Source: Butyrivibrio sp. MB2005
Lineage (GTDB): Bacteria; Bacillota; Clostridia; Lachnospirales; Lachnospiraceae
Assembly: GCF_000424285.1 (NCBI RefSeq)
Contig: NZ_AUJP01000004.1
Coordinates: 124,001-188,000 of the forward strand
Length of the DNA stretch: 64,000 nt
Direction of reading: 5' to 3'
The notes under the pieces were generated by a model. The model ran no database searches, was not told the origin of the DNA, and saw nothing but the letters and a program-made list of their open reading frames with translations. Below, piece after piece: positions 18,760 to 26,732 of this stretch (positions are counted from its first letter, which is position 1; each line of letters begins with the position of its first letter). Made by a program: the position numbers and the translations under genes.

Positions 18760-18806
18760 AAAGCGAAGATGCGCATAAACACTGCGTTTCTTCGCTTTTT
18801 TTATTG
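18760..18806 (+). terminator. Rho-independent terminator closing the Maf operon
   Basis: AAAGCGAAGA and TCTTCGCTTT arms with an inner GCGCA/TGCGT stem and a TTTTTTT tail, starting just after the stop at 18752. Confidence 0.9.
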
Positions 18807-18856
18807 CTATTTAGAGCAAAATGAAATAAAAATACAAAAAAATTTTCAAAAAAGGG

Positions 18857-18884
18857 TTAAGTAAATAAAAATTGGAACGATATA
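18857..18884 (+). promoter_or_regulatory. Sigma-28 (SigD) type promoter of flagellin gene 2
   Basis: TTAA at 18857-18860 and ACGATATA at 18877-18884, with the same spacing and the same preceding AAAAAAGGG as the promoter at 9397. The ~150-nt leader that follows contains GGA motifs and no gene. Confidence 0.78.
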
Positions 18885-19036
18885 TAGAGTGTAAAACAAA
18901 AAAACATCGTCAAGGATGATCGATGTGGGAGCGCACTCAACTTAATAAGTAACTATTATTTTGAAACAAAGTATCAAGCAGCAGGCTCGGGCTCTACGGA
19001 TTAGAGGGAGAGACTGCACCCACATGGAGGTATAAT

Positions 19037-20467
19037 ATGGTTATCCAGCATAATTTGACGGCGATGAATTCTAACAGAATGCTTGGCATTACAACAGGAA
19101 CCCAGGCAAAATCTTCAGAAAAACTTTCCTCAGGTTATAAAATCAATAGAGCAGCAGACGATGCAGCAGGCTTATCAATCAGTGAGAAGATGAGAAAGCA
19201 GATGCGAGGCCTCGATAGAGCATCAACAAACGCTGACGATGGTGTAAGCGCAGTACAGACAGCTGAAGGTGCACTCACAGAAGTGCACGATATGCTTCAG
19301 AGAATGAACGAACTGGCAGTTCAGGCAGCTAACGGAACAAATAGTAAAATTGACCGTGATGCCATCCAGAACGAAATTTCACAGCTTACAACTGAAATTG
19401 ATCGTGTAGCAGAGACAACAAAGTTTAACGAGACCTACCTTCTTAAGGGAGGCACCGGAAACTATAACAAATATATGAACATACATGATGCCGGTCTTGA
19501 AGGTACAACAGCAGATCTTGGCAATTACGGAACATTCACCTGCTACCTTAAGTCCAGTGATGACATCAAGATAGCCGGAAAGAATTATCACATGTATGAT
19601 AAGGATACCGATACAATCGGTAAGATCCAGGGTGATATTTCAGTAGCTCTTAATACAGCAAGTCAGGGATCCGTTACTATAAATGGAACAACTTATGTAA
19701 GAGCAACAAGTACATACGATAGCACAACACAGGTATTCAAAGTTGGCGATCAGGAGTACTCACTTGAACAGATTCAGGCAATGGTAGTAGATGGAGCACA
19801 GGTTAGAACACCTACAACCGGAAGTACCAGAATTGCAGCAGATGCTAATCTTGATAAGAATATCCTGGTATCAACAGCCATTAGAAAGATTGACGAATCT
19901 CTTAAACAGGCTAACCTCATCGGAGTAGACAGCGATAAGGTTAATATGGTTAAGGTATCCTGCAGAGACTTCGCAGGTACATCAATCAGCGGCGCAACCA
20001 ATGATGAAAAAAAGTATACTTTCTCAATCTCAAAGGGAACAGCTAAGGTTGCTAAGGATCTCGGTCTTCAGCTTCATGTAGGATCTGACGCAGACATGAC
20101 AAACAAGATCCTTATGAACGTACAGGTTATGAACGCGGCTAACCTTGGTATCCAGAACCTTACAGTAACTGACAGCCTTGGAATTTCAGCTACATACGCA
20201 ATCGATGCCATCGAAGACGCTCTCAAGGTAGTATCAGAACAGAGATCAGAACTTGGTGCTATCCAGAACAGATTAGAGCACACAATCAAGAACCTGGACA
20301 ACGTAGTAGAGAATACAACAGCAGCAGAATCCAGACTTCGCGATACAGACATGGCAGACGAGATGGTTACTTACAGCAAGAACAACATCCTCGCACAGGC
20401 AGGACAGTCGATGCTGGCTCAGGCAAACCAGAGTACACAGGGTGTTATGTCACTCCTTCAAGGCTAA
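19037..20467 (+). CDS. Flagellin 2
   Basis: 476 residues, ATG 19037 set by GGAGG. The N terminus ('VIQHNLTAMNSNRMLG', 'INRAADDAAGLSISEKMR') and C terminus ('RLRDTDMADEMVTYSKNNIL', ending 'QGVMSLLQG') match flagellin 1 almost exactly, while the central domain differs and is 15 residues longer overall. It is monocistronic between its own sigma-28 type promoter and terminator. Two flagellins suggest a mixed filament or alternative major subunits, with surface-exposed middle domains as the likely glycosylated parts. Confidence 0.97.
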   Translation: MVIQHNLTAMNSNRMLGITTGTQAKSSEKLSSGYKINRAADDAAGLSISEKMRKQMRGLDRASTNADDGVSAVQTAEGALTEVHDMLQRMNELAVQAANGTNSKIDRDAIQNEISQLTTEIDRVAETTKFNETYLLKGGTGNYNKYMNIHDAGLEGTTADLGNYGTFTCYLKSSDDIKIAGKNYHMYDKDTDTIGKIQGDISVALNTASQGSVTINGTTYVRATSTYDSTTQVFKVGDQEYSLEQIQAMVVDGAQVRTPTTGSTRIAADANLDKNILVSTAIRKIDESLKQANLIGVDSDKVNMVKVSCRDFAGTSISGATNDEKKYTFSISKGTAKVAKDLGLQLHVGSDADMTNKILMNVQVMNAANLGIQNLTVTDSLGISATYAIDAIEDALKVVSEQRSELGAIQNRLEHTIKNLDNVVENTTAAESRLRDTDMADEMVTYSKNNILAQAGQSMLAQANQSTQGVMSLLQG

Positions 20468-20497
20468 TAATAAAACTGAAAATCAAAATCAAAACCT

Positions 20498-20534
20498 CAG
20501 GGGCACCTTCCAAAAGGAGGGTGCCTCTTCTTTT
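20498..20534 (+). terminator. Rho-independent terminator after flagellin 2
   Basis: GGGGCACCTTCC and GGAGGGTGCCTC pair around AAAA, followed by TTCTTTTC. Confidence 0.88.
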
Positions 20535-20552
20535 CATAGGAGATTCTATTTG

Positions 20553-20581
20553 TTTCAATAAATCGTAATTCCGTTTATAAT
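20553..20581 (+). promoter_or_regulatory. Putative sigma-A promoter of neuD
   Basis: A perfect TATAAT at 20576-20581 with TTTCAA 17 bp upstream. It lies just after the flagellin 2 terminator. Confidence 0.5.
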
Positions 20582-20619
20582 TAAATGTAGTATATAGATT
20601 TTTTTACAGAGGAATCGAT

Positions 20620-21264
20620 ATGGAAAACATAGTTATGATCGGCGGCGGTGGTCATTGTAAATCGGTGATAGATGCGGCGCTACGGTCAAAGAGATTTGGA
20701 AAAATTTTCATAACGGATGTAAACCTTAAGCCCGGAGATGAAATCTTTGGATGCGAGGTTGTGGGCACAGATGATGTTCTTCCAAAGCTTTTTGAGGAGG
20801 GAACCACCAAGGCCTTTATTACGGTTGGATTTGTAAAGCCCAGCGGTCTTAGAAGTAAACTGTTCTATCTTGCTAAAGATATGGGATTTTCTTTTCCCAA
20901 TATTATTGATCCTTCAGCGGTGGTGTCTGCCAATGCAAAGCTTGGAACAGGCATATTTGTTGGAAAGAATGCAGTGATAAATGCAGGTGCAACTGTAGGC
21001 GATAACGTGATAATCAACACCGGTGCCATAGTTGAGCATGACAGTGTGATCGGTGATTTTGCTCACGTAGCTGTGGGGACAAAGGTTTGTGGAGAATGCA
21101 ATGTAGGCGCCAATACTTTAGTAGGGGCAGGTGCCACTATTCTTCAGGGTGTTAAGGTTGGAAGCGATGCGATCATCGGCGCAGGTGCAGTTGTTCTAAA
21201 GGATGTAGGGACCCAGTGCACTGCAGTTGGAATGCCTGCCAGAATTCTAAGGGGCTGGAACTGA
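20620..21264 (+). CDS. neuD: NeuD/PglD-type sugar acyltransferase (LegH candidate)
   Basis: 214 residues. The N-terminal Rossmann-like 'VMIGGGGHCKSVIDAA' is the PglD/NeuD signature. From about residue 105 a left-handed beta-helix of hexapeptide repeats follows ('NAKLGTGIFVGKNAVINAGA', 'VGAGATILQG', 'AVGMPARI'). 'NTGAIVEHDSVIGDF' carries the catalytic-type His. It likely N-acetylates the 4-amino sugar in nonulosonate synthesis (LegH role) or O-acetylates the product. The two cannot be told apart from sequence. Confidence 0.88.
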   Translation: MENIVMIGGGGHCKSVIDAALRSKRFGKIFITDVNLKPGDEIFGCEVVGTDDVLPKLFEEGTTKAFITVGFVKPSGLRSKLFYLAKDMGFSFPNIIDPSAVVSANAKLGTGIFVGKNAVINAGATVGDNVIINTGAIVEHDSVIGDFAHVAVGTKVCGECNVGANTLVGAGATILQGVKVGSDAIIGAGAVVLKDVGTQCTAVGMPARILRGWN

Positions 21265-21391
21265 TATTGACGAATGATATTTAATGATATAATATGATAT
21301 TAAGATATACATAATGATTGGCATTGATATGCAGCGATACAAATCATTATCATTTGTCTATCAGTTTTTATAGCAGATGCAGGAGGCTTCC

Positions 21392-22237
21392 ATGACTATC
21401 GAAGAGATGAACAGGATCAAGGATTCAAGGGGATATAGTTTTACCCAACTTTCGGATTACACCGGGGTCCCGGTGGTTACACTGCAGAGAATTTTTTCCG
21501 GCAATACCAAAAATCCCAGGAAGGCTACACTTGATGCAATTGAGAAGGTGCTTGAGGGAGATGAATCCAAATATTTTGGCAAAGCATATTCCTATGAGCA
21601 AAGTAGCGTTGTTTTTTCCGATAGGGGAGAGAAGTCATCAGAACTGGCGGAGAGCTCACCATCTTATGGGAGTAAGAAAAATGGTGAATATACTGTGGAA
21701 GATTATTATGCGCTACCAGAAGATCAGTGGGTTGAACTGATAGATGGTGTTTTCTATGACATGACAGCACCGAGACCAGTTCATCAGATAATTAGCAGTG
21801 CTGTGTTTAATACAATATATAACTTCATACGATCCAATAAGAGCGATTGCATACCACTGTATTCCCCAATTGACGTACAGCTGGATTGTGATGACAGGAC
21901 CATGGTTCAACCGGATGTGGTAATTGTTTGTGATGAAGATAAGATTAGGGATAAAGTAATCTATGGTGCGCCGGATTTTGTTTTGGAGATATTATCACCA
22001 TCTACGCGTAGAAAAGATATGTTCATCAAATCTGAGAAATATTGTAATGCCGGTGTGAAGGAGTATTGGATGATAGATCCTAAGAAGAGGGTTTTGATTG
22101 TATACAACTTTAAGGATGAAGACGTTACACCTGAGATTATGCCACTTGAAGGAGATTATCCAATGAATATCTATGATGGCAAACTCAGGATAGATTTGGA
22201 AGAGGTGAATCAGATTATAGAAAGATTCTCAAAATAA
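21392..22237 (+). CDS. XRE-type HTH fused to Uma2-family (DUF820) nuclease-like domain
   Basis: 281 residues from ATG 21392. CAGGAGG lies just upstream, and an earlier ATG at 21377 would place that site inside the gene. Residues 1-55 form a helix-turn-helix ('SFTQLSDYTGVPVVTLQRIF'), then a Ser-rich linker. Residues ~100-281 are the Uma2 fold of restriction-endonuclease-like proteins, with 'QPDVVIVCDE', 'PDFVLEILSPSTRRKDMFIKSEKY' and 'VKEYWMIDP' (PD, E and K positions visible). Uma2 proteins are common but functionally unsettled. It interrupts the sugar genes and has its own leader. Confidence 0.78.
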   Translation: MTIEEMNRIKDSRGYSFTQLSDYTGVPVVTLQRIFSGNTKNPRKATLDAIEKVLEGDESKYFGKAYSYEQSSVVFSDRGEKSSELAESSPSYGSKKNGEYTVEDYYALPEDQWVELIDGVFYDMTAPRPVHQIISSAVFNTIYNFIRSNKSDCIPLYSPIDVQLDCDDRTMVQPDVVIVCDEDKIRDKVIYGAPDFVLEILSPSTRRKDMFIKSEKYCNAGVKEYWMIDPKKRVLIVYNFKDEDVTPEIMPLEGDYPMNIYDGKLRIDLEEVNQIIERFSK

Positions 22238-22289
22238 AGCAGGGCGGGCAGTGGATTTTCCATGAATAAATATAACTTTGGAGGTTTGG

Positions 22290-23288
22290 ATGGCTGACAG
22301 AATTCTTATAATTGCGGAAGCGGGAGTCAATCATAACGGATCTCTCGAAATTGCAAAAAAGCTTATTGATACCGCCAAAGAATGCGGCGCAGACATAGTG
22401 AAATTCCAGACTGCAAAACTATCCAGTCTGGTTTCAAAAAGTGCACCAATGGCTGAGTACCAGAAAAAGAATATTGGAAAAGAAGAATCACAGAAGGATA
22501 TGTTGTCAAAACTCCTTCTTCCTTTTGATGATTATAAGTTGTTATCCGATTACTGTAAGACAACCGGAATTAAGTTTTTATCAACGCCTTTTGATGTAGA
22601 AAGTATAGAATTTCTGGATTCTTTACTTGATATTTGGAAGATTCCATCCGGTGAAATTACCAATTATCCTTATCTTGTAAAAATAGCAAAGACGGGCAAA
22701 GACATAATCCTTTCCACGGGAATGTGCACCATGCAGGAAGTGGAGGATGCGGTTAAAGTATTAAAAGATAATAGTTCGGGTAAGATTACGATCCTGCATT
22801 GTACTACCAATTATCCCACTCCCATGGAGGATGTGAATTTAAAGGCTATGCTTACGCTTAAGGAACGCTTTGGATGTGATGTGGGTTACTCGGATCATAC
22901 AAGAGGTATAGAAGTTCCCATAGCTGCGGCTGCGCTTGGAGCAACAGTTCTCGAGAAGCACTTTACGCTGGATAGAAATATGGAAGGACCTGACCATAAA
23001 GCAAGCCTCGAACCCGATGAACTTCGGGAGATGGTACGGGCTGTGAGAAATATTGAAATGGCTCTTGGAACCGGAATAAAAGAGCCGACAGAGGCCGAAC
23101 TCAAAAACAGACTGGTTGCCAGAAAAAGCATAATCGCTGCAAGAGATATTAAAAAAGGTGAACTCTTAACAGAAGAAAATCTCACCACCAAAAGACCCGG
23201 GAATGGAATATCTCCCATGAAATGGAATGAAGTAACAGGTACAAGTGCGATCCGGGATTTTGCAGAGGATGAGCTTATAGAAATATGA
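22290..23288 (+). CDS. neuB: N-acetylneuraminate/legionaminate synthase (NeuB/LegI)
   Basis: 332 residues from ATG 22290, set by GGAGG 5 nt upstream. The TIM-barrel part shows 'IAEAGVNHNGSLE', 'STPFDVESIEFL', 'WKIPSGEITNYP', 'ILHCTTNYPTP' and 'EKHFTLDRNMEGPDHKASLE'. The C-terminal SAF (antifreeze-like) domain has 'ARKSIIAARDIKKGELL'. It condenses a 2-acetamido-mannose-type sugar with phosphoenolpyruvate to give the nine-carbon acid. With NeuC-like and NeuA-like genes 13-16 kb upstream it completes the core route. Confidence 0.94.
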   Translation: MADRILIIAEAGVNHNGSLEIAKKLIDTAKECGADIVKFQTAKLSSLVSKSAPMAEYQKKNIGKEESQKDMLSKLLLPFDDYKLLSDYCKTTGIKFLSTPFDVESIEFLDSLLDIWKIPSGEITNYPYLVKIAKTGKDIILSTGMCTMQEVEDAVKVLKDNSSGKITILHCTTNYPTPMEDVNLKAMLTLKERFGCDVGYSDHTRGIEVPIAAAALGATVLEKHFTLDRNMEGPDHKASLEPDELREMVRAVRNIEMALGTGIKEPTEAELKNRLVARKSIIAARDIKKGELLTEENLTTKRPGNGISPMKWNEVTGTSAIRDFAEDELIEI

Positions 23289-23356
23289 TTTTTATTTTGC
23301 AGGTATGCGTTTTGCGAGGCCTGATAATACATTTACAATGACAGGAGTAGATGTGT

Positions 23357-24640
23357 ATGAAAACTTATGAAAACAAAAAGCTGCTTATACTTGGTGGTAA
23401 CTTTGAGACCATGCAGCTTGTAGAATGTGCCAATAACCTTGGCATAAAAACCATTGTTACCAGCAATGTACTGGATGAGCCTTCCAAGAAAATCGCATGG
23501 AAGGCAGCTGATGTTGATGGAATGGATGCACCTGCTCTCATTGCATTTGCCAATGAAGAGAAGGTTGATGGCGTGCTTGTGGGTGTTGCTGATACCCTGG
23601 TTCCATACTATTGCAAGGTTTGTGATGCCCTTGGACTTCCCTGCTATGCAACTCAGTCCATCGTGGATGTTTTTTCATATAAAGATATTTTCAAGACTAC
23701 CTGCGAAGAATATGGCATACACGGAATTCCTGATTACTATCTTGATGAGTCCTTTAAAAGAGAGGATCTGGACAGGATAAAGTATCCCGTAATGGTGAAG
23801 CCTGTGGACAGCTCCAGCGGCAAAGGAATAGTTAAGGTGGAATCTGAGGCTGAGCTAAAAAGTGCTGTTGAGTATGCATTATCTTTTTCCAAGAGTAAAA
23901 GATTTATTGTGGAAAGATATATGGACTGCGATGATATGGGTATTTATTACACCTTCAAGGATGGATATTGCAGTGCATCATGTGTTTACGACCGCTATGC
24001 CAGCACCGAGCAGGCCGGAGTATCGAGAGTCTGTCTTGGCGGAACCTATCCTTCCAAGCATATAGATGAATACTATCAGCGCATGCACGACAATGCGGTG
24101 AGGATGTTCCATGGAATCGGAATCAGGGACGGAATCCTTATGCTGTCTGCTTTCTATAAAGATGGTGAGTTTTATGTCTATGATACCGGCTTCAGACTTC
24201 AGGGAGAGGCACCGCATCTTTTACTTAATGCTATACATGGATACGACCAGAGGAAAATGCTTATAGATTTTGCCCTTACAGGAAAAATGGGAGACGTTGA
24301 TCTTCAGAAGGTTGATGATCCAAGGTATGGCGGAAAATGGGCTGCAACCATCTGGTATCTTCTTAAGGAAGGAACCATAGGTAAAATCGAAGGACTTCCC
24401 GAAAAAGAGGATGAGGTTGTAGTTGCAATAGGCAAAAGATTCAACGAGGGCGATGAGGTATTGCCTGAGTGGATTGGCACAGAGAGACAGGTTCTTGCCA
24501 GATTATATCTTGTTTGTAACAGCAAGGAAGAGCTTGCCGAGAAAATAAAGTACTATCAGGATACAGTAAAAGTAACCGATATAAATGGTAATAATATGCT
24601 GCTTAAGGGCTTTGATGTGGATAAAGCGCTGCAGTTATAA
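23357..24640 (+). CDS. ATP-grasp carboxylate ligase in nonulosonate cluster
   Basis: About 427 residues. ATG 23357 is preferred (AGGAG 9 nt upstream), though ATG 23351 is possible. The N-terminal pre-ATP-grasp domain ('KLLILGGNFETMQLVE') is followed by 'VMVKPVDSSSGKGIVKV' (glycine-rich loop), 'FIVERYMDCDD' and a late 'YVYDTGFRLQGEAPH' metal-site region. ATP-grasp enzymes of this type join a carboxylate to an amine. Between neuB and a PtmA-like SDR, it could attach an amino acid or amine to a sugar or intermediate. The substrate is not known. Confidence 0.8.
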   Translation: MKTYENKKLLILGGNFETMQLVECANNLGIKTIVTSNVLDEPSKKIAWKAADVDGMDAPALIAFANEEKVDGVLVGVADTLVPYYCKVCDALGLPCYATQSIVDVFSYKDIFKTTCEEYGIHGIPDYYLDESFKREDLDRIKYPVMVKPVDSSSGKGIVKVESEAELKSAVEYALSFSKSKRFIVERYMDCDDMGIYYTFKDGYCSASCVYDRYASTEQAGVSRVCLGGTYPSKHIDEYYQRMHDNAVRMFHGIGIRDGILMLSAFYKDGEFYVYDTGFRLQGEAPHLLLNAIHGYDQRKMLIDFALTGKMGDVDLQKVDDPRYGGKWAATIWYLLKEGTIGKIEGLPEKEDEVVVAIGKRFNEGDEVLPEWIGTERQVLARLYLVCNSKEELAEKIKYYQDTVKVTDINGNNMLLKGFDVDKALQL

Positions 24641-24714
24641 TTAAAAGCCGGGTAAACTGAATGTATCAGCAGTCAGGTACCAGGGAATAATTAGTCAGAA
24701 CAATGAGGGGATAT

Positions 24715-25485
24715 ATGTCAGAGCTTAGACTGGATGACAAAGTAATTGTTATATCCGGAGGAACCAAGGGCGTCGGCCGTGCTGCAGCTGAACAGTGCGG
24801 AAGATGTGGCGCCAAAGTGGTCATCGGAGGACGTGATAAAGTAGCTGCCAAAAAGACTATTCGAACCATTAAGGCTTTTGGCAGTGAAGCTATATTTGTT
24901 TATACGGAGCTTGAAAAAACAGAAGACTGCAGGAAACTGTTTGAAGAAGCCATGAAAAAATATGGTAAGGTGGACGGCTTTTTGAACTATGCAGGTGTTA
25001 CGCCGGTATCACCCCTTGATACATGCACGGAAGAAACATTTAATCATGTCTTTGATGTCAATTTCAGGGCGGCGTTTTTCTGTTGTCAGGCAGCGGTTGA
25101 GTGTATGAGAGAAAACGGCGGCGGGTCCATCATACTTGTGGGATCGGCCCATGCCTGGGGCGGCCAGAAGGACAGAGCTGCTTATGCATGTTCGAAAGGC
25201 GCACTTCTTACTCTAATGTCACACATTGCGCACAATTATGCCTCGGAGCAGATCAGATGTAACTACCTGACTCTTGGCTGGACTCCGACAGAGGGAGAGG
25301 TTGCACTTAGGAAAAGCCAGGGAATGACTGAGGCTGAACTGAGGCAGCAGGCAGCTGGCATACTTCCAATGGGCCGTATGCTTGAGCGAACAGATTATCT
25401 TGACGCAATAATCTATATGTTATCTGATGCATCAAGTATGATGACAGGCAGTGAATTCAGAATCACAGCAGGGGAGTATATTTAA
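24715..25485 (+). CDS. Short-chain dehydrogenase/reductase, PtmA-like
   Basis: 256 residues from ATG 24715 (GAGGGG upstream; ATG 24703 rejected because it would swallow that site). It is a classical SDR: 'VIVISGGTKGVGRAAAEQCG' (TGxxxGxG variant), 'NYAGVTP' (NAG position), 'ILVGSAHAWGG', catalytic YACSK and a C-terminal 'ITAGEYI'. PtmA of the Campylobacter legionaminic locus is an SDR with an accessory role in making the amino-sugar precursor. The match here is by family and context. Confidence 0.82.
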   Translation: MSELRLDDKVIVISGGTKGVGRAAAEQCGRCGAKVVIGGRDKVAAKKTIRTIKAFGSEAIFVYTELEKTEDCRKLFEEAMKKYGKVDGFLNYAGVTPVSPLDTCTEETFNHVFDVNFRAAFFCCQAAVECMRENGGGSIILVGSAHAWGGQKDRAAYACSKGALLTLMSHIAHNYASEQIRCNYLTLGWTPTEGEVALRKSQGMTEAELRQQAAGILPMGRMLERTDYLDAIIYMLSDASSMMTGSEFRITAGEYI

Positions 25486-25616
25486 TGATGAAAAATATTA
25501 TGTATGTACCATGAATATTGGCGACATGGGAGGCGGTGCAGGAATATTGTGATAGTCATGGTATTTCTTATGTTCCAATAGCGGATGTGGCAGGATCAGT
25601 AATAATTACAAAGTAG
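25485..25616 (+). pseudogene. Possible remnant coding fragment after the SDR gene
   Basis: An ATG overlaps the SDR stop (TAATG). One frame runs 9 codons to a TGA and then 33 more codons to TAG at 25614. The second part reads like real protein ('WEAVQEYCDSHGISYVPIAD'). An in-frame stop inside a plausible coding stretch suggests a decayed or truncated last gene of the operon. The family is not recognised, and chance cannot be excluded for so short a piece. Confidence 0.3.
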
Positions 25617-25625
25617 GTGTCTGGA

Positions 25626-26498
25626 TTAGGGATTATTTCGGCTTGGATAGTTTTTCCAATAGTCTACAAAGCCATCGCCAAACACCAAAGTTCCGGATAA
25701 AGATGATTTTTTTTGGCGAAACTGCTCATAAAGTGATCTGTTGCGGAAGCAAAACCACATTTGGGCATCTACGTTGTAAATGCAGCCATTGAAACCAAAT
25801 TCGTTATAAAGCCTGGACATTGCCTCATTTGAATAAAAGGTGCAATGAGTTGAAAGATAATAGAACCATTCGGGATCATGAGGAACTTCTTCGCAGATGA
25901 GAGTATGAAACGCAAAGATTCCATCTTCATTTAGAAAAGAGAGCACTTCAAGCAGCTCGCCTTTGCCCCGGAGATGCTCAAGAACTGCGGAAGAAAGTAC
26001 AAGGTCAAATTTTGTTGCAGACATTTCTGCATCTGTCAGGTAATCGGGCCTGTCTAGATCCAGGTATTTGTCGTACTTTTTTAGAATAGCAAGAGATGTA
26101 GAATTATCATTGTCAGATAAGGACGTTTCTGAAGTAATATCCCCGGACAGCTCACGGTTAACATAATCTGCAAGTCGGCCATCGCCGCACCCATAATCCA
26201 CACACTTTTTATCCATGCTAAAAAGACCGGATCTGAAAATGCTTACCAGCATATCTTTTTGTGCATTAATTCTTTTTATCCAGTGAGGGTCATCGGAATC
26301 CTCATCAATTCCCTGCTTGGGAATATGTATTTCGGCATTTAAGTCTGAATACTGTGACGGGGGCATATCATAGATTGTTTTTGCCAGAACCAGGCCGCAA
26401 TCAGGACATTTTACGTACTCGCAGACCTTTAGATTCCTGGTTTGGAATTCCTTGGAACATAATGGAAACATTTTGCGTCCGCACACATAACAGATCAT
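25626..26498 (-). CDS. Zinc-ribbon class I SAM methyltransferase-like protein
   Basis: About 290 residues from the ATG at 26498 (GGGAGGG 8 nt upstream; a GTG at 26516 is less likely). The N terminus carries two CxxC pairs ('MICYVCGRK', 'VKCPDCGLVL'). Then come 'KCVDYGCGDGRLADYV' (SAM motif I), 'FDLVLSSAVLEHL' and 'GIFAFHTLI', as in Methyltransf_11/23 families. It is convergent to the sugar operon. A methyl-modification of surface sugar is possible but only inferred. Confidence 0.78.
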   Translation of the reverse strand: MICYVCGRKMFPLCSKEFQTRNLKVCEYVKCPDCGLVLAKTIYDMPPSQYSDLNAEIHIPKQGIDEDSDDPHWIKRINAQKDMLVSIFRSGLFSMDKKCVDYGCGDGRLADYVNRELSGDITSETSLSDNDNSTSLAILKKYDKYLDLDRPDYLTDAEMSATKFDLVLSSAVLEHLRGKGELLEVLSFLNEDGIFAFHTLICEEVPHDPEWFYYLSTHCTFYSNEAMSRLYNEFGFNGCIYNVDAQMWFCFRNRSLYEQFRQKKSSLSGTLVFGDGFVDYWKNYPSRNNP

Positions 26499-26594
26499 TA
26501 TGAATATCCCTCCCACATAAGATTTTCATTCTGTTTACTACATAATTTTATCATATTAGGAGCAGTGCGATAGCAGGTCGTGGAAAATTAGGGA

Positions 26595-26651
26595 TTGCGG
26601 AAAACGTTTTCTTGTGCTATGATTTTTCATATCGCAGAGAAAACGTTTTCT
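26595..26651 (+). promoter_or_regulatory. glgP promoter with two LacI/CcpA-type operators
   Basis: TTGCGG (26595-26600) and TATGAT (26618-26623) are 17 bp apart. Operator 1, GAAAACGTTTTC (26600-26611), fills the spacer. Operator 2, AGAAAACGTTTTCT (26638-26651), is a perfect 14-bp palindrome just after the start site. Centres are 39 bp apart. This is the LacI/GalR-family operator shape, so sugar- or catabolite-responsive repression is likely. Confidence 0.85.
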
Positions 26652-26732
26652 GCATTTTTTTATGCAGGGTTGGCAAATAGGAATTATTTAGAAGACCATA
26701 TCAGTGATGATTATGGCAGAAAAGGAGAAAGT

